This document shows positions 7,129 through 14,962 of a DNA stretch of 17,910 nucleotides, piece after piece (the stretch's first letter is position 1; every line of letters begins with the position of its first letter). Location of the stretch: positions 1 to 17,910 of the forward strand of contig CAYTTK010000046.1 in assembly GCA_964440735.1 (NCBI GenBank), given 5' to 3'. A model generated the notes under the pieces. The model worked only from the letters and a program-made list of their open reading frames with translations. It did no database searches and was not told the DNA's origin. Origin of the DNA: CAZBWE01 sp964440735 (GTDB taxonomy: Bacteria > Planctomycetota > Phycisphaerae > Sedimentisphaerales > Anaerobacaceae). The translations under genes were made by a program, and so were the position numbers.

Positions 7129-9239
7129 TATATTTTGTAAATTACAAAGAAAAACTTCTGCCTGATTTTATCCAATCGTATTTCGCAATAGTTCTTTATC
7201 TCTAATCCTTGCAACTCAATAGTTTGCTCTGTATTCTGCAGGACGATTTTGTAGGGTGTTCGAGCTATCTTGTCGCTCACAAGGCCGGAAACGTCGCCAG
7301 CTTCCACAAACAAAAATATCTTCAAATCAGGTCGAGTCAAAACTGATATTGCACCTGCCGTGGAAAACTTTTCGAATTTGTCCATATACTCTGAATTCTC
7401 TCGGACATATTCTTCTTTGAAAAAGGTCTTGCTCTTGGGCTTGACCAAAGCATTATCCACCAATATAGCCGTTCTCAAATCAGGTGGTACTGCCGTTATC
7501 TTGTAGTCTAAATCGGCGCTCCAGGCGCTAAAGCCCTCGAAAACAATACCGATATTGCGGTGGGTAATCGCCTGATTCTTAAATACAAAATCAACGGTTC
7601 TTCTGATTCGCCTATGGCCAATGGCTTTGGTCTGGGCCACCCACGCAGTAGCGTTATTATATTTCTCTCGCATAATTTTTGAATACTTCTGCTGGTTGCC
7701 TCCGTAAACAGCGCCAAAAAACTTACCTGCCTGCCATCCGTACTGCGTATAATTAGCATCTATCCTCGCAGGCATATCAAAGCTGTGGGCGCAATTCACG
7801 AGGAACAAGAGAATTAATAAACCACCGCCAACTCTGGTTAATGTTAGACGATATCGAGTAGCTCGACTTAAAAGAATAGCAAAATAGAATAAATTCAGAA
7901 GGTTAACAAGCACCTCTCTCCAGAGAATGTCCCTGAGGATAGGCCGTGTCGCAACAGCAGCATTTACAAAAGCAACAGAGGTCGCGACTAAACACAGCGC
8001 CACCTGATAATTTTTTATCCGGACGAATCCACGAAGATATCCAAAAACCAAAAGCAAAGTCAAAGCTAAATGCACAATGAACAGTGTGGGGTTATAGAGC
8101 ACGTATAGCAGAGAGTCGTGGATATAATCGGCTGGATGAATCCACAATGCCGAATTCGGAACTCTCAAAAAAACCATCTTGAAATTAAGCAGAATATACT
8201 GCAGTGACAAAGCTGCATCCGAATAGAGAAAGAAATAAAATGCAAAGGACAAAATAAATCCAGCTCCAATAACGCTAAAGAAAGAAAGAAGTCTAAAGGT
8301 ATTTGAGGATACTTTGTTTGTCAAATACAAATAAAGTTGACAAAGAAACAGCGACAGCAACGCCGAAAAGAACAGCACCGCTACCGGTGTAACTCCAAAG
8401 GCCGCTGCCCACGTGGAAACTCCCTGTGGTATTGGAGTCGAATATGAAACGATAAATAAAAGCAGAAAAGCCCCAGCATTAAACAGGCTCACTGCCAATA
8501 TCAAAAACGCACCTTTGCTTGTTAAGTTCCAACGCTCTTGTTTTTGAGAATCCTGAAGAAAAGAGAACATAAGCAGAAACAGGACCGGCGCCTCAGCAAG
8601 GTAAAACAGCGACTGTATTTTGGACAGGAGACACAATCCCAACAGAATCCCTGTTACCAGCAGGCCAACATATTTTTTGACTAGTCCGCCAGATTTGACA
8701 GCCACTGCCATTGTCAGAACGGCACCGCCCCAGTAGAAAACACTATAAAGCTCGCTTCGCACCATGCTCGAATGGTAGGTAAGTGACTCTTGCACACCCA
8801 GAAAAACAAGAAAAAAAAGAACCCACCACCGCGATATCCCGAATATCACCTGCATAGACATACACAAAAAAAGAGCGATACCAACTGATAAAAAAGGAGA
8901 GTGAAGCCGGACAAAATCTGTTAGCTCCGCCATCGCCGCAAGAGGATTGAGTGAGCCGGTGATGTCCGTAAGGTCTAACACTGAAAGAATACCGAAGAAG
9001 TGAGCGATTTTCTCGCTGAAAAATAGAGGCAGGTACATACCAGAACTGGGGTGACATATCTGGTCAGGCAGCAATCCACTCTGGATTAACACCGTATCTA
9101 AGCAAGTGATGTGGTCCATATCCCAGATAAAATAATAGGGATAGTCGTAGCAGACGAGTATGTGCCAGGCTAATAGTAGAGCAATCACGACTGAAAACAC
9201 TACTGGGAAAGTCACGGATTTTTGCTGCTCACCAATCAA
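7128..9239 (-). CDS. Multi-pass GT-C-like membrane glycosyltransferase
   Basis: This 703-residue protein has an N-terminal signal-anchor-like helix (about 10-30) and roughly ten further hydrophobic helices up to about residue 485. A soluble C-terminal domain of about 215 residues follows. Just after helix 1 is YFIWDMDHITCLDT, an acidic DMD motif where PMT/ArnT-type GT-C enzymes carry their catalytic Asp in the first external loop, then HPSSGMYL. I do not recognise a specific subfamily. The GT-C call rests on topology, this motif and the coupled GT2 gene, which would make its lipid-linked donor. The start is TTG, with GGAG six bases upstream; no ATG or GTG precedes it in frame before the upstream stop codon. 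The acceptor is unknown; surface glycan or protein glycosylation is likely. Confidence 0.6.
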   Translation of the reverse strand: MIGEQQKSVTFPVVFSVVIALLLAWHILVCYDYPYYFIWDMDHITCLDTVLIQSGLLPDQICHPSSGMYLPLFFSEKIAHFFGILSVLDLTDITGSLNPLAAMAELTDFVRLHSPFLSVGIALFLCMSMQVIFGISRWWVLFFLVFLGVQESLTYHSSMVRSELYSVFYWGGAVLTMAVAVKSGGLVKKYVGLLVTGILLGLCLLSKIQSLFYLAEAPVLFLLMFSFLQDSQKQERWNLTSKGAFLILAVSLFNAGAFLLLFIVSYSTPIPQGVSTWAAAFGVTPVAVLFFSALLSLFLCQLYLYLTNKVSSNTFRLLSFFSVIGAGFILSFAFYFFLYSDAALSLQYILLNFKMVFLRVPNSALWIHPADYIHDSLLYVLYNPTLFIVHLALTLLLVFGYLRGFVRIKNYQVALCLVATSVAFVNAAVATRPILRDILWREVLVNLLNLFYFAILLSRATRYRLTLTRVGGGLLILLFLVNCAHSFDMPARIDANYTQYGWQAGKFFGAVYGGNQQKYSKIMREKYNNATAWVAQTKAIGHRRIRRTVDFVFKNQAITHRNIGIVFEGFSAWSADLDYKITAVPPDLRTAILVDNALVKPKSKTFFKEEYVRENSEYMDKFEKFSTAGAISVLTRPDLKIFLFVEAGDVSGLVSDKIARTPYKIVLQNTEQTIELQGLEIKNYCEIRLDKIRQKFFFVIYKI

Positions 9240-9372
9240 TTTGGTCTCCAGTTTCTGGGCGTCAGAGCTTCTTACTTTGCTCAGGTCTTGTAATTGGTTC
9301 TATACAATAACAGTTTTTAGGCCTATGTCCACAATTTTTGAGCCAAACTCGTAACGCTTATAAGATTTGCCC

Positions 9373-9404
9373 TTGCTGATACAGCAAACCCCAGTTTGGG
9401 GGTT
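9373..9404. other. Two abutting perfect hairpins between the receiver genes and the GT-C gene
   Basis: TTGCTG-ATA-CAGCAA (9373-9387) and AACCCC-AGTTTG-GGGGTT (9387-9404) touch each other in the roughly 190-base gap 9240-9433. On the minus strand they fall 30-60 bases after the receiver-gene stop, with no T-run, so they look more like a 3'-end stabiliser or regulator site than an intrinsic terminator. The first repeat also overlaps a possible -35 (TTGCTG), with TATAAG at 9362-9357 after a long 19-base spacer. That would be a weak promoter for the glycosyltransferase pair. Confidence 0.35.
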
Positions 9405-9433
9405 CTTATGCCTACCACTCCGTCCGTTTAACA

Positions 9434-9886
9434 CTACTTTACATCTCCGATTGTTGGTACTCTTAATCCCTTCAGAGAAACGAATGCTCCCAGATTCTCC
9501 ACCGCCTCCATAAATTTATTATAATCTGCCGGCTTAATCATATAAAAACTGCATCCCATTTCATAGAAGCGGTCAATGTCGTTTGCCTTGTCGGTCGTCG
9601 TTAGTATAATCACCGGAATCTTTCTCAGTTCCTTGTCTTGTTTAATCTGCTTGAGAACCTCCTTTCCATCAATCTTGGGCATCCGAATATCGAGCAGCAA
9701 AATATAACTGTTGCTTTTCTCACGCTTGGCTTCATCACCTTCTCCAGACAGAAAATCCAGTACCTCCTGGCCATCCTTGAATTGTAAGATGTCATTCTCA
9801 ACACAACCGCGCCACAGATTCTTCTTTATGAGCTCAACGTGCCCTATATCATCTTCGGCAATAAGAATAATAGTATCTTTATTCAT
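9434..9886 (-). CDS. Single-domain response regulator (receiver), second copy
   Basis: This 150-residue CheY-like receiver has no output domain. The acidic pocket is AEDD (residues 10-13). The phospho-acceptor is Asp66 in LLLDIRMPKIDG, the switch residues are in LTTTD (95-99), and the conserved Lys118 is in MIKP. Length and motif pattern fit Rcp1-type receivers that pair with phytochrome-like or PAS-containing kinases. It is a clear paralogue of the receiver upstream, with a start 17 bases after that gene's stop, so the pair probably arose by tandem duplication. ATG 9886 has only a weak AAAGA ahead of it. Phosphorylation by the adjacent histidine kinase is inferred; its target is unknown. Confidence 0.88.
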   Translation of the reverse strand: MNKDTIILIAEDDIGHVELIKKNLWRGCVENDILQFKDGQEVLDFLSGEGDEAKREKSNSYILLLDIRMPKIDGKEVLKQIKQDKELRKIPVIILTTTDKANDIDRFYEMGCSFYMIKPADYNKFMEAVENLGAFVSLKGLRVPTIGDVK

Positions 9887-9903
9887 TGCATTGTCTTTCT
9901 TGT

Positions 9904-10350
9904 TTATTTAACACCGCTGATCTGAGGTATCTCAACAACCGAGAGAAATAGACCAATTTTTCGAACAGCATCTGTAAAATCTTCATATTCAACCGGCTTG
10001 ACTATGTAAACGCTGCAGCCGAGGCCGTGGCAGCGCTCAATTGTAATGGGGTCATCTGTCGTGGTTAACATGATTATAGGAATTTTTTTCAATTCTAGGT
10101 CCTGTTTGATTTTCTCAAGAACCTCTACTCCATCTATTTTGGGCATACGAATATCCAGCAATAAAAGATACTCTCTGTTGGGTTCCCGTTTGGGTCCGTC
10201 TCCCTTTATAAAAAGAAAATCGAGTGTCTCCTGACCATCGGCAAGTCTAAGTATTTCATTGCAGACACCCGCACGTTGCAGAGTTCTCTTTATCAGCTCA
10301 AAATGTCCTTCATCATCTTCGGCAATGAGAATAACACCTTCCTTATTCAT
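9904..10350 (-). CDS. Single-domain response regulator (receiver), first copy
   Basis: This is a 148-residue stand-alone receiver. It shows AEDD (10-13), phospho-acceptor Asp66 in LLLDIRMPKIDG, MLTTTDD (94-100) and VKP with Lys118. The purine-rich AAGGGAAAGT precedes ATG 10350. It lies 38 bases after the histidine-kinase gene in the same orientation. The order kinase-receiver-receiver suggests a phosphorelay or a branched output through protein-protein contact, since neither receiver has a DNA-binding domain. The two copies share nearly identical signature segments but differ in the alpha4-beta5 face (DPITIERCHGLG here, ANDIDRFYEMG in the other), where partners usually bind. They may therefore contact different targets. 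Confidence 0.88.
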   Translation of the reverse strand: MNKEGVILIAEDDEGHFELIKRTLQRAGVCNEILRLADGQETLDFLFIKGDGPKREPNREYLLLLDIRMPKIDGVEVLEKIKQDLELKKIPIIMLTTTDDPITIERCHGLGCSVYIVKPVEYEDFTDAVRKIGLFLSVVEIPQISGVK

Positions 10351-10388
10351 ACTTTCCCTTTCCGATCAACACTATTTTAATCTGTCGT

Positions 10389-12203
10389 TCAAACGCTCGG
10401 CAAAGACACAAAAAATTTGCTCCCCACTCCAGGCTCCGATTCGACCCATATCTTGCCATTATGTCTCTCGAGAATGTGCTTGACGATAGTCAAGCCGAGC
10501 CCTTCTCCACTTTTCTTGTCTGGTTCGAGTCGGTAGAATATCTCAAAAATCTTATCCTTATGGTCTGGAGCAATACCCACGCCGTTATCTTCCGCGCAAT
10601 AGACATTCTGGCCGATTCTGGCTTTGTCGGCGTATATATGTATCATACCCGGCCGGCTGTCGTCAAGATACTTGATGGCATTGTTCAGGATATTAGTGAA
10701 GACCTGGTTTATCTGTGAGGCATCACCGAAGCAGGGTGGTAGTGACTCAATTTTCACTGTTGCGCCGGCTTGCTTTATTTGATATTCCATACTGCTGGTG
10801 ACATCTGCCAGTAAGGCGTTCATATCTAATGACTCAATGCGCAGCGCAGCAGAACCAAGTCGAGAAAGCCGCAACAGACCCGACAGCAGTGATTCCATCC
10901 TGCTGGCACTGTTCGTAATAAAGCCCAGCGCTTCAGGAATGTCCTTATTCAAAGCAGTGTGAACTTTATTTTCTATATTCTTAGCCAATTTCTTGTTTGC
11001 AAGAGCCGAGTGTACATGTTCACAACTCAGAGATAACTCGTGACTAAAACCCTGAATGTTAACCAGCGGTGCTCGCAAGTCATGTGACGTGACGTATAGA
11101 ATCGACTCAAGCTCTTTATTCTTTGAGGCCAGTGTTTCCATAAGTTGTTCACGGTCATATTCTGATTGCTTGCGCTCGGTAATATCTCGACTGATGCCGA
11201 CAAGCCCGACAATCTTTCCATCTTGGTCTCTCAGGGGGACTTTGGTGGTTAAATACCATTTACGGTTTCCTGCTGCATCTATGGCGGGTTCCTCCTGGCC
11301 GACCAGAGGTTTACCCGACTGCATGACCTTTTGACTGTCGGCGTAATATTGCTCCGCCAGCTCTTTTGGATAGAAATCGAAGTCTGTTTTTCCAAGCAGT
11401 TCATCCGGCGTTGCCGCACCCATAGAACGTGCGATTGCAATATTGCCCAGGACGAATCGACTTTCGGTATCTTTGACAAAGATGTTATCCGGTATATTAT
11501 CTATAAGTGTGCGCAGCAGATTGTGTTCTTTAGCTAATGCCTCTTCTACCTGCTTGCGTTTGCTGATATTCTGTATGGTGGAGCGAATGCCTATGATGTT
11601 ACCGGTATCATCGTGCAGGAACCGGTCCTCGATTAGGACTGCAAACGTATTTCCATTTTTTTGCCTGATGGTTCGCTCGAAAGCTCGTCCTGGCGGAATA
11701 GCGCCGGATAGTTTATCCATAACTGCCTGTCGGGATGTTTCTTCTTCGATGACGAATTCCCACACAAATCTGCCCAGCATCTCCTCGGCTGTGTAGCCCA
11801 GCATTTTAAGCTCCGTCTGGTTGACTCGCGTGATGCGTCCCCCCGTGTCTAGTTCATGGTATCCGATAGGGGCCTCATCAAAAAGCTCATAGAACCTTAC
11901 TTCGCTCTCACGCAAACTTTGTTCCGCGATGCTTTTGTGAAAGGCGTAGAAGACAAACGCCCAGCACATCGGCACCAGTGCACCAGTGAGATTCTCTAAT
12001 GTATCCAGCCGCCCGGTTACTCCGGACCACTCCATAATTAGACAGAAGCTATAACACAGCATGATAAAAACGAGAAGTCCTGTGAACAGCAACTGTGCTC
12101 CACGCTGGATAGCAAACCTGGAGCTTTTGTATAGGATAATCAATGCAGACAGGCAGGCAAGGAAGGTGACAATATCAAAAATAACTGCCGGGTGAGGGTG
12201 CAT
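10389..12203 (-). CDS. Membrane histidine kinase: 3 TM helices, PAS-PAS, HisKA, HATPase
   Basis: This is a 604-residue sensor kinase. Three hydrophobic helices occupy about 5-88. PAS domain 1 spans about 103-215 and ends in QNISKRKQVEEAL; PAS 2 spans about 228-345 and ends in SRDITERKQ. The dimerisation/phosphotransfer domain has TSHDLRAPL with His374. The ATP-binding domain shows NILNNAIKY (504-512), EDNGVGI (538-544), IFEIFYRLEP and GEGLGLTIVK (567-575). I chose ATG 12203 because AAGGAGG lies seven bases upstream and the ATG overlaps the preceding stop by one base (TAATG). A frame upstream to 12242 would add 13 residues without a better ribosome site. The kinase type resembles those that partner Rcp1-like receivers, two of which follow. 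The signal is unknown. Confidence 0.92.
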   Translation of the reverse strand: MHPHPAVIFDIVTFLACLSALIILYKSSRFAIQRGAQLLFTGLLVFIMLCYSFCLIMEWSGVTGRLDTLENLTGALVPMCWAFVFYAFHKSIAEQSLRESEVRFYELFDEAPIGYHELDTGGRITRVNQTELKMLGYTAEEMLGRFVWEFVIEEETSRQAVMDKLSGAIPPGRAFERTIRQKNGNTFAVLIEDRFLHDDTGNIIGIRSTIQNISKRKQVEEALAKEHNLLRTLIDNIPDNIFVKDTESRFVLGNIAIARSMGAATPDELLGKTDFDFYPKELAEQYYADSQKVMQSGKPLVGQEEPAIDAAGNRKWYLTTKVPLRDQDGKIVGLVGISRDITERKQSEYDREQLMETLASKNKELESILYVTSHDLRAPLVNIQGFSHELSLSCEHVHSALANKKLAKNIENKVHTALNKDIPEALGFITNSASRMESLLSGLLRLSRLGSAALRIESLDMNALLADVTSSMEYQIKQAGATVKIESLPPCFGDASQINQVFTNILNNAIKYLDDSRPGMIHIYADKARIGQNVYCAEDNGVGIAPDHKDKIFEIFYRLEPDKKSGEGLGLTIVKHILERHNGKIWVESEPGVGSKFFVSLPSV

Positions 12204-12478
12204 TACATTGCCTCCTTTTTGCGTGCAAATACCTTCCAGCACCAGCCGGCCAACAATATCGAGCTAACGGCGTAGCATATATGCTCTATGTAGTTAAGAA
12301 GCTCTTCCAGAAAGAAACCTTCGAGAACCGTCAAGACCCAGCTTGCAAAAGCTATGTAGAATGCTGTTATAATGATGTTCGATGATGGAAGCTGTTTCAA
12401 CCGCAGGCGGCTTGTCAGAATGAAGATAAGAACGCCCACGCCGAGCAGGAGCATAACGACCTCATTTTCTTGTATCAT
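12203..12478 (-). CDS. Small three-helix membrane protein, putative sensor subunit of the kinase
   Basis: This 91-residue protein is almost entirely hydrophobic helices (about 7-22, 34-54 and 62-84) with a basic C-terminal tail, FARKKEAM. I do not recognise a named family. Its layout parallels the first 90 residues of the adjacent kinase: two helices, then an acidic/aromatic turn (IEHICYA here, LENLTGA there), a Trp-containing third helix and a terminal Lys/His. This suggests a duplicated membrane input module or a kinase partner. AAGGAGA lies seven bases before ATG 12478, and the stop overlaps the kinase ATG, so synthesis is coupled. Co-sensing with the kinase is inferred. Confidence 0.75.
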   Translation of the reverse strand: MIQENEVVMLLLGVGVLIFILTSRLRLKQLPSSNIIITAFYIAFASWVLTVLEGFFLEELLNYIEHICYAVSSILLAGWCWKVFARKKEAM

Positions 12479-12530
12479 TTTAATGTCTCCTTGCTCTCGA
12501 TATCCGTGTAGAAAGGCAAATTAAAACATA

Positions 12531-12558
12531 ATATTACCGGATTTTTGAACGCAGTCAA
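12531..12558 (-). promoter_or_regulatory. Predicted promoter of the small membrane protein-kinase-receiver operon
   Basis: TTGACT (12558-12553) is followed after 16 bases by TAATAT (12536-12531) on the minus strand; an alternative TATTAT lies three bases further on. The predicted leader is about 45 bases, carrying the AAGGAGA site before ATG 12478. Confidence 0.4.
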
Positions 12559-12600
12559 ATCAAAAACTTCGCTCTGTAAATTCCACCAACGAAGTGCAAT

Positions 12601-12628
12601 TTGTGCTTTACGAGACACGAATTATAAA
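12601..12628 (+). promoter_or_regulatory. Possible dprA promoter
   Basis: TTGTGC (12601-12606) and TATAAA (12623-12628) are separated by 16 bases. The -35 is poor and the -10 good. The leader would be about 60 bases. The dprA start has no clear Shine-Dalgarno. Confidence 0.3.
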
Positions 12629-12693
12629 AATCTCTTGAACATTAGCGGTTATTGGATAGACTGTTTTCAGATTTCTTTTCTGATTGCTAAATT

Positions 12694-13848
12694 ATGACGA
12701 AACGACAGCCAAATTCTGTTGATATTGAAAAATGGCTCAAACTTATAAGAGCCGATGGCGTCGGCCCAACGACTTTCGCTAAGCTGCTAAAACATTTCAG
12801 CTCGATAGACAGGGCTTTAGATGCCTCGGTCGGCGAACTGGCCAAAATAGACGGCATCGGTTATAAAACTGCTGAACGAATTGCAGCGACGCGTGATAAA
12901 TTTGATGTCACCGCTGAACTGGAATTGGCCGATAAGCTCGGCGTCTGGCTGATTCATTTTACGGACGAGCGTTATCCACCAGTGTTGAAGCAAATATACG
13001 ACCCTCCGCCTGTTCTTTACATAAAGGGCAGTTTGAGCAGGCAGGACAATTTGTGCATTTCGATAGTCGGCTCTCGGCGGTGTAGTTTGTATGGTCAGGA
13101 GCAATCTTCCCGGCTTGCTCATTTTTTAAGTTCAGCCGGCTTTACTATTTGTTCCGGGATGGCCCGCGGCATAGATACTGCTGCTCATCAGGGAGCGCTC
13201 TCGGCCGGCGGAAGAACAATTGCGGTGCAGGGCTGCGGCCTGGCGAATATCTTTCCGCCGGAGAACAAAAGGTTATTTGAGCTTATCGCTGAGTCCGGCG
13301 CTTGCATTAGCGAGTTGCCGTTGCGCTATGAACCGTTGTCGGAGAACTTTCCGCCCCGCAACAGAATAATAGCAGGCTTGTCACTGGGGACAATCGTGGT
13401 CGAGGCAGGCCTGAATTCCGGTGCGTTAATTAGCGCAAGGGCTGCGCTGGAAAATAATCGAGATGTTATGGCGGTGCCGGGCAAGATTGATTCGCCATTG
13501 AGCAAAGGTTGCCACCAGTTGATAAAGGAGGGCGCGAAGCTGGTAGAAGGAGTTGAAGATGTAATGGAAGCACTCGGCTATATCGGTGAACAATTGCAAA
13601 GCCATGTTAGTGAGGCAGCACAAAAGGCGGCTGAGAAGGTCGAGACGCCTTTATTTGATGTAAGTCAATTGAAGCTAAATGGCGATGAAAAAACGATTTA
13701 CAGCTGTCTGAACAAAGAGCCATTGCACGTGGAGCAGATAATCACGGATACGAATCTGGCAGCAGGCGATATTAACGCCAGCTTGATATCGCTACGGCTT
13801 AAGGGTTTGATAAGGCAGCTGCCGGGTAGTTTATTTTTGCGAAGGTAG
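12694..13848 (+). CDS. dprA: DNA-processing protein DprA/Smf
   Basis: This is a 384-residue DprA. The protein binds incoming single-stranded DNA and loads RecA during natural transformation, in the cytoplasm. An N-terminal helix-hairpin-helix region (about 10-70) includes GVGPTTFAKLL and IDGIGYKTAERI. The Rossmann-like core starts near 90 with YPPVLKQIYDPPPVLYIKG. It then shows SIVGSRR, SGMARGIDTAAHQGAL (154-169), GCGLANIFPPENKRL, FPPRNRIIAGLS, VVEAGLNSGALISARAA and AVPGKIDSPLSKGCHQLI. A C-terminal winged-helix domain (about 320-384) is recognisable. All motifs are intact. ATG 12694 lacks a clear ribosome site, but no other start would preserve the N-terminal domain. It diverges from the kinase operon and is followed 30 bases later by an unrecognised membrane protein. 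Confidence 0.95.
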   Translation: MTKRQPNSVDIEKWLKLIRADGVGPTTFAKLLKHFSSIDRALDASVGELAKIDGIGYKTAERIAATRDKFDVTAELELADKLGVWLIHFTDERYPPVLKQIYDPPPVLYIKGSLSRQDNLCISIVGSRRCSLYGQEQSSRLAHFLSSAGFTICSGMARGIDTAAHQGALSAGGRTIAVQGCGLANIFPPENKRLFELIAESGACISELPLRYEPLSENFPPRNRIIAGLSLGTIVVEAGLNSGALISARAALENNRDVMAVPGKIDSPLSKGCHQLIKEGAKLVEGVEDVMEALGYIGEQLQSHVSEAAQKAAEKVETPLFDVSQLKLNGDEKTIYSCLNKEPLHVEQIITDTNLAAGDINASLISLRLKGLIRQLPGSLFLRR

Positions 13849-13878
13849 GCTTTTTGATTGGATTCAGGGGAGTATTTT

Positions 13879-14655
13879 ATGGTTTATGTTTTAGCGGCAA
13901 TACCATATACGGCCATAACTATAATTTTTATTTTTCTGGCTACGGCGGTCGGCGCTTTTATCAGAGGAAGAACCAGGGATAAATGTCTGAAAGATTTTTC
14001 TGATAATATGGTCACTTTGCTGGAAACTTCGGGCAAGACAATCTGGGGTAAATTGCGGGTGGAAAATACCGGGCTGGAGCTAGTTTATTCTTCTACACAT
14101 CGAGATGAACAGGGCCATGATGAGATGAGCTATATTGTGTACAAAAACGAATATCCTAATATGGCGACGCTGATTCGATTCCATGATGAATTAAGTGAGC
14201 GAAATAAAAATAAAAGGCAAATAGAATTGAAAAGGGCATACCATCCGACATTTCTGCGAAGGATAAAGAGAAAGACGCTGAACGTGTTCAAAACGTTAAG
14301 AGATTCGGTGATGGAAGTGGTGAATCTTTTAATCAGTCATGCGAAAAAGGCAACGCCGGCCGGGGCGGTATTGACTTCTCAGGATAAATATGTCTCGCAG
14401 ATGAAACAGGAATTGGTAGGTTCGGTGGGCACTTCCTACGAGCCATTGTTAGAAAAATATATTGGCAATAGAGTAGTGCTGGAGATGATGAAGGGCGATA
14501 AGGAGATTGAATATTGGGGGGTGTTGAAAGACTATACTGCAGAGTTCATTGAAGTTATGGATGTTAATTATCAGTTGAAGGAGGACCAGCCGGCCAGGAA
14601 AGCGGACCTGGTTGTGCTTCGCAAATACGGCCTTATCAGACATCTTGGAGAGTAA
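13879..14655 (+). CDS. Unrecognised protein with one N-terminal membrane helix and a possible small beta-barrel C-terminus
   Basis: This is a 258-residue protein. Residues about 3-27 form one hydrophobic helix (MVYVLAAIPYTAITIIFIFL...), followed by basic residues, so the body is probably cytoplasmic. A mixed alpha/beta region (about 30-105) and a basic helical region (about 108-170) follow. A compact C-terminal segment, YIGNRVVLEMMKGDKEIEYWG then GVLKDYTAEFIEVMDV, resembles an Sm-like or SH3-like small barrel. I cannot name a family. I chose ATG 13879 because GGGGAG lies six bases upstream; a frame opening at TTG 13858 has no such site. It lies 30 bases after dprA on the same strand and is likely cotranscribed. 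A link to DNA uptake is only guilt by association. Confidence 0.8.
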   Translation: MVYVLAAIPYTAITIIFIFLATAVGAFIRGRTRDKCLKDFSDNMVTLLETSGKTIWGKLRVENTGLELVYSSTHRDEQGHDEMSYIVYKNEYPNMATLIRFHDELSERNKNKRQIELKRAYHPTFLRRIKRKTLNVFKTLRDSVMEVVNLLISHAKKATPAGAVLTSQDKYVSQMKQELVGSVGTSYEPLLEKYIGNRVVLEMMKGDKEIEYWGVLKDYTAEFIEVMDVNYQLKEDQPARKADLVVLRKYGLIRHLGE

Positions 14656-14659
14656 TCTC

Positions 14660-14687
14660 GTAGTGCGTATTGTGTAGTGGGTATTAG
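14660..14687. repeat. Degenerate heptamer repeat at the 3' end of acyP
   Basis: Four consecutive heptamers, GTAGTGC, GTATTGT, GTAGTGG and GTATTAG, give a 12-base direct repeat with one mismatch (GTAGTG[C/G]GTATT) at a 14-base period. The tract fills the gap between the convergent genes and overlaps the acyP stop. No hairpin terminator is visible here. Confidence 0.5.
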
Positions 14688-14953
14688 AAGGTGATATTAA
14701 AGCTGGTATATTTGGGGTCAGAGGGTGCATCTTCGATTTTGGTTTCTCTTATATAGCCAGTGAAAGAATCCTGCAGGTCTTTTATGCAATTATCTATATC
14801 TTCGGGTTTGCCCTGTGCGAGCATTTCAACAGTTCCATCGTGGAGATTTCGGACAAAGCCGGTTAGCTGATGGTGATTGGCCATGCGGTGAGCGGTGAAA
14901 CGAAAGCCGACGCCTTGGACATTACCGGTAAAAATTATGTGTCTGGCAACCAC
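14684..14953 (-). CDS. acyP: Acylphosphatase
   Basis: This 89-residue protein has the family's usual length of about 90. Acylphosphatases hydrolyse the carboxyl-phosphate bond of acyl phosphates in the cytoplasm. The catalytic motif is GNVQGVGFRF with the phosphate-binding Arg18, and GFVRNLHDGTVE carries the catalytic Asn36. The start is GTG 14953, without a Shine-Dalgarno. The predicted promoter places the transcript start about three bases upstream, consistent with a leaderless message. It is convergent with the preceding membrane-protein gene and divergent from the phosphatase operon. Degenerate heptamer repeats flank both ends. Confidence 0.92.
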   Translation of the reverse strand: MVARHIIFTGNVQGVGFRFTAHRMANHHQLTGFVRNLHDGTVEMLAQGKPEDIDNCIKDLQDSFTGYIRETKIEDAPSDPKYTSFNITF

Positions 14954-14962
14954 TTTTAATTG

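Noticed and set aside
12204..12242. Upstream start adding 13 residues to the histidine kinase
   Set aside because: Would overlap the small membrane protein by 40 bases; ATG 12203 has AAGGAGG at ideal spacing and a TAATG junction.
13858..13878. TTG start for the post-dprA membrane protein
   Set aside because: ATG 13879 has GGGGAG six bases upstream, and the TTG has no site.
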